A stretch of 64,000 nt of DNA, taken from NCBI RefSeq assembly GCF_042849255.1, contig NZ_AP026866.1, positions 1,550,001 to 1,614,000 of the forward strand, written 5' to 3'. The stretch comes from Oceaniferula spumae. GTDB taxonomy: Bacteria; Verrucomicrobiota; Verrucomicrobiia; Verrucomicrobiales; Akkermansiaceae. Both the position numbers and the translations under genes were made by a program. Under the pieces are notes generated by a model. That model saw only the letters and a list, made by a program, of their open reading frames with translations. It did not search any database and was not told the origin of the DNA. Shown piece after piece: positions 44,578-54,788 of the stretch (the first letter of the stretch is position 1; every line of letters begins with the position of its first letter).

Positions 44578-46326
44578 ATGGCCATCTCTCGCGATGACAT
44601 CGCTTCCGTCCTTGATGAAATCGCACTATTGTTAGAAATCAAGGGTGAGAACCCGTTCAAGACACGCGCCTACCGCAACGGCGCGGAAACGGTCAGGAAC
44701 TTCGACGGAGACATCGTCGCCAAAGCCGCAGCCAATGAGCTGGATGGCATCAAAGGCATCGGCAAGGCGCTGCAGGAAAAACTGCACGAGCTTGCCAGCA
44801 CAGGAAAGCTCGTCTTCCACGAGAAACTACGCGGCGAATTTCCCGAAGGTCTGTTCGACCTCTTCGGCATTCAGGGGCTCGGTCCCAAAAAAGTCCGCGC
44901 TCTTTATGATCAACTCGGTGTCGACTCCATTGAGGCTCTGAAAACAGCCTGCACCGATGGCAGCGCTGCCGCCCTTCCTGGCTTCGGTAAAAAGTCCATC
45001 GAGAAGCTGTTAGAAGCAATCGACCTGAAAGAACAGTTCGCAGATCTATTCCGTCTCGGTGACATTGCTCCCATCGCGGAAAAAATGTTAGACACCCTGC
45101 GCGAACACCCAGACTCACTGCGGGTCGCCATCGCCGGTTCATACCGCCGTAGCAAGGAAGTCCTGCACGATCTTGACTTCCTAGTCGCTACATCAAAGCC
45201 AGCGAAGATGACCGAATATTTCAGCCAGATGCCCGAAGTGGCATCCGTGATCGCCTGTGGTGACACCAAGGCATCGATCAGGCTCGATAACGGTCTTCAG
45301 TGTGATCTCCGTGCTGTTTCCAACGATCAATTCCCCTTTGCGTTGCAGTATTTCTCAGGAAGTAAGGAGCACAATGTGGCACTTCGTTCACGGGCATTGA
45401 AACACGGATGGTCGATGAACGAGTATGGCTTCACGCCCAAGGACAAAACATCCCCTGCTGCGCCATCGGTCAAAGAAGAGTCTGATATCTATCGCATTTT
45501 AAAACTCGATCGCATCCCGCCCGAACTCCGGGAAAACCGCGGTGAAATCGAAGCCGCTGAGGCAGGAGAAATCCCACGGCTTGTGGAATTGGAAAATCTG
45601 CGAGGTACGTTCCACAACCACACCACCGCCTCCGATGGTAAGAATACTCTCGAAGAAATGGCCGAGGCGGCACGTGATCTCGGCCTGCAATATCTTGGCA
45701 TCGCAGATCACTCAAAATCGCAATTCCAGGCCAACGGTCTCTACGCAGACCGACTCCTCAAGCAGGTGGAGGCTATCAAGAAGTTGAATCAAACATGGGA
45801 CGACTTTCAAATATTCACCGGCACAGAAGTCGACATTCTTAAAGACGGTTCACTCGACTTTGAGGATGATGTGTTAGAGCAACTCGACTACAGCGTGGCA
45901 TCTATACACGGATCATTCCAGCTCTCCGAAAAGGAAATGACCGCCCGCATTATCAAGGCGATGGAAAACCCGCACGTCACCATGATCGGTCACCTGACAG
46001 GGAGATTGCTGCTGCGCCGCGAAGGTTATGCGGTGAACGTGGACAAGATCATCGACTGCGCCGTCCGCACCGGAACCATCATCGAATTGAACTGCAATCC
46101 CCGCCGACTCGACATGGATTGGCGCCACTGGCACCGTGCCCGTGACAAGGGCCTGATGACCTCCATCAACCCTGATGCGCATGCCACAGAACAGCTGCAA
46201 TACCTTGCTTTTGGCATACGTCTTGCACGCAAAGGTTGGCTACGCCGTGAAGACGTCTTGAACTGCAAACCTCTGGATGAAATTCGCAGCTGGCTCAAAC
46301 TTCCGAAAGACAAACGTAAGCGATAG
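44578..46326 (+). CDS. polX: DNA polymerase X family with PHP exonuclease domain
   Basis: 582 residues, cytoplasmic repair polymerase. HhH-type N-terminal domain (GENPFKTRAYRNGAETVR, GIKGIGKALQEKL, GLGPKKVRALYDQLG). Pol X nucleotidyltransferase: AGSYRRSKEVLHDLDFLV (D-x-D) and LQCDLRAV. C-terminal PHP phosphoesterase: TFHNHTTASDGKNTLEEM, YLGIADHSKS, HLTGRLLLRREGY. Matches bacterial PolX in length and order. Base-excision and gap-filling repair. Confidence 0.96.
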   Translation: MAISRDDIASVLDEIALLLEIKGENPFKTRAYRNGAETVRNFDGDIVAKAAANELDGIKGIGKALQEKLHELASTGKLVFHEKLRGEFPEGLFDLFGIQGLGPKKVRALYDQLGVDSIEALKTACTDGSAAALPGFGKKSIEKLLEAIDLKEQFADLFRLGDIAPIAEKMLDTLREHPDSLRVAIAGSYRRSKEVLHDLDFLVATSKPAKMTEYFSQMPEVASVIACGDTKASIRLDNGLQCDLRAVSNDQFPFALQYFSGSKEHNVALRSRALKHGWSMNEYGFTPKDKTSPAAPSVKEESDIYRILKLDRIPPELRENRGEIEAAEAGEIPRLVELENLRGTFHNHTTASDGKNTLEEMAEAARDLGLQYLGIADHSKSQFQANGLYADRLLKQVEAIKKLNQTWDDFQIFTGTEVDILKDGSLDFEDDVLEQLDYSVASIHGSFQLSEKEMTARIIKAMENPHVTMIGHLTGRLLLRREGYAVNVDKIIDCAVRTGTIIELNCNPRRLDMDWRHWHRARDKGLMTSINPDAHATEQLQYLAFGIRLARKGWLRREDVLNCKPLDEIRSWLKLPKDKRKR

Positions 46327-46371
46327 CCCGCCTCCGACTTCTCGCACATACCATCAAACACACACCATCTC

Positions 46372-49134
46372 GTGCCCCTTACAGAACTTAAATCACGCGC
46401 CCACACAGAACTCCGAGCGATCAGCAGCGGTCAGTTGACCCGCATGGAAAGTGCCGGAGTGGTGATGCGCTTTATCAAGCAGGAGGAAGCCACCATCAGG
46501 CAGCTTCATGACGAAGGCGCCGGTGGCCTTGAAATCGCCGAGGCACGCGCCCTTCTGTTAGACATTATTCTTGATGTCATGTTCACCGCCGCAATCGGCA
46601 GGCACGAGGGCAGCGCCCCCACGGTCACCCTCGTTGCCCAAGGGGGCTATGGCCGTAGACATTTAAATCCAAGTTCGGATCTGGACCTCCTTTTCCTACT
46701 GCCACGCGCCTCAAACAAAGTCACCGAGACGCTGGCCACCATTATCCAGGAAATTCTCTACATCCTCTGGGACGCCGGCTTCAAGGTTGGTCACGCATCG
46801 CGCTCCATCGCGGAGTGCATTGGTGAAGCTCGCAAAGATCAGCAGAATAAAACCGCCCTGATGGATGCCCGCTACATCGCGGGTGACAAGGAGCTGTTTG
46901 CCGATTTCGAGCAACGTTTCGATAAGGAATGTGTGCAAAAAGGGCAGGAAGCCTTTTTCGATCTCCGCCGCGAGGACCTTCGCCGCCGGCACAGCAAGTA
47001 TTCCCACACCGTCTTTCTCCAAGAACCTCACGTTAAGGAAAGCTGCGGTGGTCTGCGCGACTACCAAAACATTCTCTGGGTGGCGCGGGTCAAACTAGGT
47101 TTCAAGACCAACGAGCAGCTGGCGGAAGCGAAAATTATCACTGGCAGCACCTGTCGCCAGCTCAACAAGGGATACGACTTCCTCCACCGTGTTCGCAACG
47201 AACTTCACTATGAAACCGGTCGCGGCACCGATATCCTAACATTGCGTTTACAGGGCGTTGTCGCCACCAACTTCAATTACCCTCAGAAGACCATACTGCG
47301 TCGTTGTGAAGCCTTCATGCGGGACTACTACCGCCACACCCGCGCCATTTTCCGTCACAGCACATCGCTGATGGAGTACTTCGAAATTGAGAATGAGGAC
47401 CGCAGTAGTCACGGTTTGTTAGGCAAAATACCTTTCGTACATAAAAAAGGTAAAATCGAAAAATTTGATGGTTTCTTTTCACGCAACGACCGTATTTTCC
47501 TACAAAATAAAGATGTCATCAGCGATGAGCCTAACCGTTTGATGCGGCTGTTCCAACACTGCCAGATCCGTTCGCTCGAACTCAGCCCGCAGGCTCGTAA
47601 ATACATTCATCGTGCGAGTAAAAAAATCGACCGAGCCTTCCGCTACAGCGTCGATAACCGCGAGACCTTCCGCGCCATTCTTGAGCGCAAGGGGGAGGTC
47701 GGTCGCATATTGCGCCTGATGCATCGCACCAAGGTGTTAGACAACTACATGCCGGAGTTCGGAGCCATGGACTGTCTGGTGCAGCACGAATTTTTCCATC
47801 GCTACACCGCCGATGAACACACGCTGCGCTGCGTGGATCAGCTCGATAGTCTGGTCGGCCAGCCAGAAGATACCAACCCTGGGCGTAAACTCTACCGCCG
47901 TTTGTTACACGAGATTCAAGACCCCTATGCGGTCTATCTCGCGATTCTGCTGCACGATTCAGGTCGGGCGGAAAATGTCCGTGAGCACATTGACGGCTCC
48001 ACCATGCTGGCCGACCGAGTCTGCCGCCGCCTCCAGATTCGCGGTGGCCGCCGTGCATTGATCATGTTCCTGGTGGACCACCACCTCACCTTCTGGCGCT
48101 TTGCCACTAGCCGCAACCTTGAGGATCCCTCCGTGATCGAGGAGTTTGCCGGGCTGATGAAAAACAAGCGGAACCTCGATGCTCTACTGCTTTTCACTTG
48201 GGCCGATTCCAATGGCACCAATGATGAAGCCTGGTCGCCATGGAAGGAAACCTTGATGCTCCAGCTCTATCATTCTACCCGACTCTGGCTGAAGAAAGGT
48301 AAGGAACACTTCCACACGGTGATGGATGAAAACAAAGCCGAACTGTTAGAAATTTGCCGTAAGAAACTGCCCAAGTCATTCCACGAGCAAATGCTCAAGC
48401 ACTTCGAGCAGATGCCGGCTGCCTACTTCCGCTTCCGCGATGCGCGTAACATCGCCATTCACATCCGCTCAATCCAAAAGTTCCTCTCACGCGATGCGCT
48501 ATCGGATGGTGGCTTCGAGTGCGACCTCAGCTGGATCGATCGTGACAATCGCTCGCTCACAGAGTTGGTGGTAACTGCCTGGAACCGACCGCTTTTCTGT
48601 GAGAAAATGTGCTGCGCCCTGGCTAATGCCAACATCAACATCATCGCTGCCGACGTCTACACTCGGATGGACGGAGTGGTCTGTGATCTTTTCCAAATCT
48701 GCACACCAGAAATGGGGCCAGTCACCAGTGAACGCACTCGCCAGAAAGTCATCAATACCTTCCGCACGCTCAACGAAGACCCGGATCCGCTCAAGGATTA
48801 CCAAGCGGCCAAGTATCTCAAGCCTCGGACCAACCTACTCCACGACGACAAAACCGAGGGCGGCATCCCCTTCCCCACTCGCGTCTACGTCAACAACGAG
48901 ATCAGCCCAACCTGCACCGCCATCGAGATCCAGGCACTCGACCGAATCGGTCTCCTGCACGATCTCTTCCTCGCCATTGGTGAGCTCGGTCTTGCCACCG
49001 TTCACGCTCGGATTTGCACTGAAAAAGGAGCAGCCATGGACACGCTTTACGTCACCTGGCCAGACGGATCCAAGATTGAGGACGAGAAGAAGCAGCGTGA
49101 GATCGAGGATAAACTAGCAAAATTGGTTGGCTAG
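46372..49134 (+). CDS. glnD: [Protein-PII] uridylyltransferase / uridylyl-removing enzyme
   Basis: 920 residues with GTG start. Nucleotidyltransferase motif GGYGRRHLNPSSDLDLLFLL (G-x-G-R, then D-x-D), the GlnD linker (CGGLRDYQNILWVARV), HD domain (EFFHRYTADEHTLRCVDQL, ILLHDSGRAE), and two C-terminal ACT domains (VVTAWNRPLFCEKMCCALAN and IQALDRIGLLHDLFLAIGEL). GlnD senses glutamine and modifies PII to control nitrogen metabolism. The HD motif is LLHDSGR rather than the common LLHDIAKG, so the removing activity may differ. Confidence 0.95.
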   Translation: MPLTELKSRAHTELRAISSGQLTRMESAGVVMRFIKQEEATIRQLHDEGAGGLEIAEARALLLDIILDVMFTAAIGRHEGSAPTVTLVAQGGYGRRHLNPSSDLDLLFLLPRASNKVTETLATIIQEILYILWDAGFKVGHASRSIAECIGEARKDQQNKTALMDARYIAGDKELFADFEQRFDKECVQKGQEAFFDLRREDLRRRHSKYSHTVFLQEPHVKESCGGLRDYQNILWVARVKLGFKTNEQLAEAKIITGSTCRQLNKGYDFLHRVRNELHYETGRGTDILTLRLQGVVATNFNYPQKTILRRCEAFMRDYYRHTRAIFRHSTSLMEYFEIENEDRSSHGLLGKIPFVHKKGKIEKFDGFFSRNDRIFLQNKDVISDEPNRLMRLFQHCQIRSLELSPQARKYIHRASKKIDRAFRYSVDNRETFRAILERKGEVGRILRLMHRTKVLDNYMPEFGAMDCLVQHEFFHRYTADEHTLRCVDQLDSLVGQPEDTNPGRKLYRRLLHEIQDPYAVYLAILLHDSGRAENVREHIDGSTMLADRVCRRLQIRGGRRALIMFLVDHHLTFWRFATSRNLEDPSVIEEFAGLMKNKRNLDALLLFTWADSNGTNDEAWSPWKETLMLQLYHSTRLWLKKGKEHFHTVMDENKAELLEICRKKLPKSFHEQMLKHFEQMPAAYFRFRDARNIAIHIRSIQKFLSRDALSDGGFECDLSWIDRDNRSLTELVVTAWNRPLFCEKMCCALANANINIIAADVYTRMDGVVCDLFQICTPEMGPVTSERTRQKVINTFRTLNEDPDPLKDYQAAKYLKPRTNLLHDDKTEGGIPFPTRVYVNNEISPTCTAIEIQALDRIGLLHDLFLAIGELGLATVHARICTEKGAAMDTLYVTWPDGSKIEDEKKQREIEDKLAKLVG

Positions 49135-49301
49135 TTAGAAGCGTCCATCAATGGAGTTCCATGAATTCCATCGACACCACGTGTCCGGATGGAGAAATCG
49201 AGTATCTAATTTCTTTGCAGCTCATTTATTGATTGCGCAGTGCCCCTAACACCGTAGACTCAGATTCCCCATCAACCTAGTAACTCGAACTCAACAAACC
49301 A

Positions 49302-49874
49302 ATGATTAAACTATTACTATCCGCCGCGGCCCTGTCCTCATGTCTCTGTTTCACCAGCTGTGACCCTATGGTTCAGGCTGGCTCGTATTCACCATCTTCA
49401 TCTAACCAGCCACGTAGCGGTTATGACCTTGGATTTCGCAAAGGTCAACATGACGGCCAAAGAGGCCTCTCAAGAACACCAAGCAGACACTCCGCCGCCT
49501 ATTCACAGGCTGACCGTGGAGCTTTCTTCCGTGGCTACGAAGCTGGCTATTCCAAAGGCATCAGACCTGGCTCTGGTGGCAGCAACGCCTCCAACCCATC
49601 ATACGGCCGTCCACTTACAGCGCGTAATGGCGTCGGCTCAGTCACCATCATGGAGGGTGGACGTAGAGTCGCCGTGTGCCGCACCGCTTCGCCTAACATC
49701 GAGCGCACCCGCTTCATCTCCGAGCAAAATCAAATTGTCGTGAAATCACGCGGCTCACATGGCCCGGCCACTGTGGAGCTGTTTGATACTCGCACAGGTG
49801 CCTTGCGTGACAAGGTATTAGCCTTCGCCATCCGCAACGGTCAGCCAAGATGGGCCGCCGGCATGCAAGACTAA
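49302..49874 (+). CDS. Putative lipoprotein of unknown function
   Basis: 190 residues. Signal MIKLLLSAAALSSCLCFTSC with lipobox FTSC. Mature part is Ser/Gly/Arg-rich with repeated GYDLGFRKGQHDGQRG and GYEAGYSKGIRPGSGG (GY-x-G-x-x-KG units, which are coiled or glycine-loop-like). The rest (AVCRTASPNIERTRFISEQN) is not assigned. It is followed by a strong terminator. Confidence 0.82.
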   Translation: MIKLLLSAAALSSCLCFTSCDPMVQAGSYSPSSSNQPRSGYDLGFRKGQHDGQRGLSRTPSRHSAAYSQADRGAFFRGYEAGYSKGIRPGSGGSNASNPSYGRPLTARNGVGSVTIMEGGRRVAVCRTASPNIERTRFISEQNQIVVKSRGSHGPATVELFDTRTGALRDKVLAFAIRNGQPRWAAGMQD

Positions 49875-49892
49875 TCAAAAACGATCCCTATC

Positions 49893-49935
49893 AACTCAAA
49901 GACGGTGTGACTGCATCGTCTTTGAGTTTTTTTGT
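49893..49935 (+). terminator. Strong rho-independent terminator
   Basis: A 12-bp stem AACTCAAAGACG/CGTCTTTGAGTT (49893-49928) with a 12-nt loop and a T-run. It ends the preceding lipoprotein transcript. Confidence 0.93.
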
Positions 49936-49974
49936 GCCATGGGATTGATGTTCATCCCCAGCAAAAAAAGCCGA

Positions 49975-50340
49975 CTATTTGACCAGTCCCATGGCTTTTG
50001 CCTTGGCCATGGGGATAGCTTTCGCCTGACAGACCTGCTGCCAACCGGGAAAATTCCATTTGTTGGGAAATCCACGGCACTGCTCAGGTTTCACCGGGTT
50101 GATGCGACATGAGTCCCCATCTAACATGATACATTCGTGGTTTTCCTTTTCGATCAAAGACAGACCCGTTCGGTTCGTTCGTAAGCGGGTGTATTGATCG
50201 ATGAAGGCTTGGGTCTCCATGCCCACAAAGGCGGCGATTTTTTCCACTTCGTCATCCTCAACTCTGACATCGCCGGGCCATTTACAGCAGGCGGTGCAGC
50301 GGTCGCACTGATACCATGTATCCGGATCGGTCTCCATCAC
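49975..50340 (-). CDS. YkgJ-family cysteine-cluster protein
   Basis: 121 residues with eight or so conserved Cys: CDRCTACCKWPGDVRV, CIMLDGDSCRINPVKPEQC and RGFPNKW. The pattern is the UPF0153/YkgJ zinc- or iron-sulfur-binding family. Role unknown. Probably co-transcribed with the amidase gene upstream (7 bp gap). Confidence 0.93.
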   Translation of the reverse strand: MMETDPDTWYQCDRCTACCKWPGDVRVEDDEVEKIAAFVGMETQAFIDQYTRLRTNRTGLSLIEKENHECIMLDGDSCRINPVKPEQCRGFPNKWNFPGWQQVCQAKAIPMAKAKAMGLVK

Positions 50341-50347
50341 AGGTCGA

Positions 50348-51442
50348 TCAGGGAATACGGAGTCTTTTGCCGTTCACGATGGTACTGCCTTTCAAACCAT
50401 TCGCTTTTTGAATGGCAGAAACTGAAGTTCCGTAGCGGCGTGACAGACCGTAGAGGGTGTCGCCTCTGCTGACCGTGTGGTAACGAGTCTTTGGCTTGGG
50501 TGTTGGGCGAGGTGTTGGCTTGCGGGCCACAGTGGGACGTGGAGGCGCAGGAGTATAAACCGGCTTAGCTTGTGTGGTGGGCACAGAACGCGTGGCGACA
50601 GTTGTGCTTGGCGCAGGCCGAGGTATGACGCTGGGGCTGCCACTAGTGATTGATTTGTAATACTTATTTACCTTGGCGAGGTACCATTGCCACTTGGCAC
50701 CTGGTCGACCGTTATCCAAGAGGTAGTGAGGGCAATTTTTGTGAGGCTTACTAAGTCCTTTGCGCTCCCAGTGGTAGTGAGGCACTACTTTGCGAAGTGG
50801 GATGTCATACTCTTTCATCAGCCAAGCTGTTAGTTTGGCGGTGCGTTCGATGGTGGCCTCACGGCTGTTGCCTCGGTTTTCGCACATCTCGATGGCAATG
50901 CTGTAGTTGTTACCAGGACCATCGAAGTCGGCGTGCTCGCCTTGTTCATCACAGGGAAGGTGTTGCACCGCTCTGTCCTGATCCACGGTGTAGTGCCATG
51001 TGAGATAACCGATGCGGTTACCGCCCTTGCGTTTGTAGGCACGAAGTTTTCCAGTATTGAGCGCTTTAGAGTGGCGCCACGCATCTGCTCCTGCGGAGTA
51101 ATTCTGAGTGCTGTGAATAGTGATGTATTTGGGATTCATCCGGCGACGGTATGCCCTGGCGTATTTCCCCTTCGGAATATAATTCTTGTTCACATTCACC
51201 TCTCGGTAGAGCGCTGAAGGACTTTTCTTTGGGGCGGAGGCTACAAATCCACCACCACGCGACGCCGTGGCACCATAATCGGAGCCAGCACCGGACCGAT
51301 CACCACTTGCGAGTTGCGGCGACGATGAACATGCTGTCAGTGCCCAAATACCGATGAATACACCGGCCATTGGTAAGTTCTTAATCCAACTGCATTTTCC
51401 ATAATCCGTGCCAAACTCCATGCGGACAGATATACCCCACAT
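50348..51442 (-). CDS. N-acetylmuramoyl-L-alanine amidase with LysM, lipoprotein-like
   Basis: 364 residues. A lipobox (WALTACSSS) follows a hydrophobic stretch near residue 30; a shorter start at 51370 gives MAGVFIGIWALTAC. Amidase_2/PGRP domain: YITIHSTQNYSAGADAW (first Zn His), GYLTWHYTVDQDRAVQHL, SIAIEMCENRG, VVPHYHWERK (Zn His), HKNCPHYLL (third ligand region). Pro-rich linker, then LysM YHTVSRGDTLYGLSRRYGTS. Cleaves the stem peptide of peptidoglycan. Divergent from mfd. Confidence 0.94.
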   Translation of the reverse strand: MWGISVRMEFGTDYGKCSWIKNLPMAGVFIGIWALTACSSSPQLASGDRSGAGSDYGATASRGGGFVASAPKKSPSALYREVNVNKNYIPKGKYARAYRRRMNPKYITIHSTQNYSAGADAWRHSKALNTGKLRAYKRKGGNRIGYLTWHYTVDQDRAVQHLPCDEQGEHADFDGPGNNYSIAIEMCENRGNSREATIERTAKLTAWLMKEYDIPLRKVVPHYHWERKGLSKPHKNCPHYLLDNGRPGAKWQWYLAKVNKYYKSITSGSPSVIPRPAPSTTVATRSVPTTQAKPVYTPAPPRPTVARKPTPRPTPKPKTRYHTVSRGDTLYGLSRRYGTSVSAIQKANGLKGSTIVNGKRLRIP

Positions 51443-51463
51443 TCTGTGGTAGATAAAGGGACG

Positions 51464-51481
51464 ATTTGAAAAAATTCAAAT
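51464..51481. promoter_or_regulatory. Dyad between amidase and mfd
   Basis: ATTTGAA (51464-51470), AAAA, TTCAAAT (51475-51481) in the divergent promoter region. It could be a binding site or simply AT-rich promoter sequence. Confidence 0.4.
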
Positions 51482-51557
51482 ATCTTAAACACACGAATGC
51501 CCTCAGCTTCAAACGCTAGCTACGGCTTGCACAGTCAGAGACATGCGGCTATAGCGT

Positions 51558-54500
51558 ATGCGGGTGTCAACCAAGACTCCACATACATCGCCCGGTGACA
51601 GTCTGGACTCACTACCAGGAATCACCGAGGCCCGGACCTCTCCGCCGTTCTCGAAACGGCTGGAAGCGTTTGTACGTGGGCAAGAGCCTGCGGCTTTCTC
51701 CCCAGTAGACACCGCCGCCCTCTCCTTTATCACCTCGCTATGTTCCGATGCCTTGGCATCTAACAAACCCGGAGCAAGAGTTTGGCTGACTCACCCGAAT
51801 CCCCGGGTGCGGGACCGGATTGCGGTGGAACTCGATCTCTGGAATATCCGCCCGCTCGTGCTCCCTGACCTTCCCGAGTCCGAGGATGACCAACTGACTG
51901 CGCCGCCAGAAACCATCGCCGAAAGGCTGGATGTGATGAACACTCTGTGCAGCGCACCAACGGGGAAAAAATCCCAAGTCGTCATTCTCTCTCCCGATTC
52001 GCTCGATGCGGCCTCCCCCTCCCCCATCACACTGCAGGAATCGGCTCAGATGATCCACCTTGGTGACGATCTTGATCCTGACTTGTTAGAAAAGAAGCTT
52101 ATTGAAAATGGTTATGAGCGAGTGACCCAAGTGCACGCTCACGGACAAGTGGCGCGCCGTGGTGGCATCATGGATCTGTTTTCATGGCATGCTGCAGCTC
52201 CACTCCGGATGGAGTTTTTTGACACCGAAGTTGAGTCGCTGCGTGAGTTTGATATCGATACTCAGGTTTCCGTGCGCCGGGTGAAACAGGCGGAGATCAC
52301 CATCGCCGAACCTGAACAAACAGCCACTGTTAGAGACTTCATGTCGAAAAACGACCGATGGCTGGCGGCTGGTGACGATGAACCTAATTCGGCTGCCCAT
52401 GGATACGTCAACCAAGATGGCGTTGGAGATTCCATCTGCTTGGGCACACCGTTAGGAACCTTCGACGCTGGCGACTTCATTCTCAATGAAGCTCGCAGAC
52501 ATCGATTTTTTCAACAGATTGCCGATTGGAAATCGGATCAGTGGAAAATCTTTCTCACCTTCGCAAACAAGGGGGAGCGTGAACGTTTCGAAGAACTGGT
52601 CGACCAAGACTTCTTCAAATCCGGAGCCATCACTCCACTCTCTGGAGATCTGGTGCAAGGATTCACCGCGCCCAATGCCGGACTGGCATTTCTATCATCT
52701 GCCGAGCTGTTTGGTCGTTACCAAACACCGCAGACTAGAAAACGTGCCTCACGTGTAGATCACCAGCGTCGAGCGAGAGCCCAAACAGCACTCGAGGATA
52801 TCAGCAAGGGTGATCTGGTGGTGCACACTGAATATGGCGTGGGCAGATTCCAAGGAATCGAGCGCGATGAAGATGGCCACGAAGAAATCCACATCCGTTA
52901 TCGCGATGGGGCCATTCTCAGTGTTCCGTTAGATCACTCGCACTTGCTTTCCAAATACGTCGGGCTGGGTGGCAAGGAGCCGGATCTCAGTCGACTTGGC
53001 ACCGGGGCTTGGCAGAAAGCAAAGAACTCTGCTGAGAAATCCATCCTGGATTATGCCGCGAAGCTTCTCCAGATGCAGGCCGAGCGTCATACCCAGCCGG
53101 GCTACTGCCACCCTCCGGACAGTCGCTGGATGTGGGAGTTTGAGAATTCCTTCCATCATACCATCACCCCCGGACAGAGGGACTCGATTGAGGATGTGAA
53201 AGCAGACATGGAATCTGCAAAACCCATGGACCGGCTGATCTGTGGCGACGTGGGGTTTGGAAAAACCGAGGTCGCGATCCGGGCAGCTTTCAAAGCAGTA
53301 ACCGGAGGGAAACAAGCAGCCGTGTTAGTGCCCACCACCGTGCTCGCGGAGCAACACTGGCGCACGTTCCGGGAGCGCATGAGCGATTACCCTATTCGCA
53401 TCGAACTACTCAACAGGTTCCGAAAGGCTAGCGAGGTAAAAGAAACAATCAAAGGCCTGGCTGATGGCAGTGTGGATCTCGTCATAGGAACTCATCGGCT
53501 GATTTCGAAAGACATCAAATTCAAGGATCTCGGTATCGCCATCGTTGATGAAGAACAACGCTTCGGAGTCAAACACAAGGAACGTTTCAAGGAAATGTTC
53601 CGCAACATCGATGTCCTAACACTTTCGGCCACACCTATTCCCCGCACCCTCTATCTCTCATTGATGGGCGCGAGAGACATGTCGACCATCGATACTCCGT
53701 TACCAGGAAAAGTCCCTATTAACACCTCCATTCACGGCTATGACAAAGGCATTATCCGCGATGCCATTCGCCGTGAGCTAAAACGCGGTGGACAAATTTT
53801 CTTCCTGCACAATCGGGTAAAGAGCATCGACCTTGTGCAATCGGCCTTGAAAAAACTGGTGCCCGAAGCCTCCATCGTCGTGGGCCACGGTCAGATGGAG
53901 AAAGACGAACTGGAGGTGGTCATGCGCACCTTCGTTCAGGGTAAGGCGGATATTCTGTTAGCCACCACTATCATCGAGAGCGGCATCGACATCCCCAACG
54001 CCAATACCATCATCATCGATCGCGCAGACCGCTTTGGCCTCGCTGATCTCTACCAGCTTCGCGGCCGGGTAGGACGAGCCGGTGGACAAGCCTATGCCAT
54101 TTTACTGCTCCCTTCTGACCTCATTCAAGGCGATGCTCGAAAACGCATCAATGCGATCCAACAATACACCGCACTAGGGTCAGGATTTAAAATCGCGATG
54201 CGGGATCTTGAAATCCGCGGTGCTGGGAATTTGCTTGGAACTAAACAGTCGGGTCACATCGCGGCTGTCGGTTTCGATCTCTACTGTCAGCTACTCAGGC
54301 AGTCGATTGATCGGCTTCGTGACGGAAAAATCACACAGCGGGTGGATGTCACTTTCAAGGCCGATTTCATCTGTTTCAGCGAGGCGGAGTATCTCCAGGC
54401 GACAAGTCGGGAAAATAAGAACGACGGAATCGGCAACCTCCCAGCCTACCTTCCGGCCGACTACATGCCAGAGGCCAGACTGCGAATTTCCGCCTACAAA

Positions 54501-54788
54501 GAACTCGCCGAGCTGGTCACCCAGAAGGAGCTAAAAAGCCTGCAAACCCGCTGGATCGACCGATTTGGCAAGCCTCCCGAGTCCACCGCCAATTTACTCA
54601 CCGCCACCGCAGTCAAACTGGCGGCTGCCGCTGCGAGTATCACCAGCGTGGAAATCCGTGAACAACGACTGATGCTGACACGAAACGGCGAGTATATTTT
54701 TCTTAGCGCAAAACGATTTCCGCGCCTAAAATCGATCAAACCTGCCGACAAGCTCTCAGAGACGCTGGAGATGCTTCGATCAATTTAA
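51558..54788 (+). CDS. mfd: Transcription-repair coupling factor
   Basis: 1076 residues. UvrB-homology N-terminal region (LVDQDFFKSGAITPL), RNA-polymerase-interacting CarD-like domain (KGDLVVHTEYGVGRFQGIER), Walker A GDVGFGKTEVAIRAAF, DEAD-box variant VDEEQRFGVKHKER, motif III LSATPIPRTLYLS, and C-terminal TRCF domain. It removes stalled RNA polymerase from DNA lesions and recruits UvrA. Length is normal. The next gene starts about 110 bp downstream and is probably co-transcribed. Confidence 0.97.
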   Translation: MRVSTKTPHTSPGDSLDSLPGITEARTSPPFSKRLEAFVRGQEPAAFSPVDTAALSFITSLCSDALASNKPGARVWLTHPNPRVRDRIAVELDLWNIRPLVLPDLPESEDDQLTAPPETIAERLDVMNTLCSAPTGKKSQVVILSPDSLDAASPSPITLQESAQMIHLGDDLDPDLLEKKLIENGYERVTQVHAHGQVARRGGIMDLFSWHAAAPLRMEFFDTEVESLREFDIDTQVSVRRVKQAEITIAEPEQTATVRDFMSKNDRWLAAGDDEPNSAAHGYVNQDGVGDSICLGTPLGTFDAGDFILNEARRHRFFQQIADWKSDQWKIFLTFANKGERERFEELVDQDFFKSGAITPLSGDLVQGFTAPNAGLAFLSSAELFGRYQTPQTRKRASRVDHQRRARAQTALEDISKGDLVVHTEYGVGRFQGIERDEDGHEEIHIRYRDGAILSVPLDHSHLLSKYVGLGGKEPDLSRLGTGAWQKAKNSAEKSILDYAAKLLQMQAERHTQPGYCHPPDSRWMWEFENSFHHTITPGQRDSIEDVKADMESAKPMDRLICGDVGFGKTEVAIRAAFKAVTGGKQAAVLVPTTVLAEQHWRTFRERMSDYPIRIELLNRFRKASEVKETIKGLADGSVDLVIGTHRLISKDIKFKDLGIAIVDEEQRFGVKHKERFKEMFRNIDVLTLSATPIPRTLYLSLMGARDMSTIDTPLPGKVPINTSIHGYDKGIIRDAIRRELKRGGQIFFLHNRVKSIDLVQSALKKLVPEASIVVGHGQMEKDELEVVMRTFVQGKADILLATTIIESGIDIPNANTIIIDRADRFGLADLYQLRGRVGRAGGQAYAILLLPSDLIQGDARKRINAIQQYTALGSGFKIAMRDLEIRGAGNLLGTKQSGHIAAVGFDLYCQLLRQSIDRLRDGKITQRVDVTFKADFICFSEAEYLQATSRENKNDGIGNLPAYLPADYMPEARLRISAYKELAELVTQKELKSLQTRWIDRFGKPPESTANLLTATAVKLAAAAASITSVEIREQRLMLTRNGEYIFLSAKRFPRLKSIKPADKLSETLEMLRSI

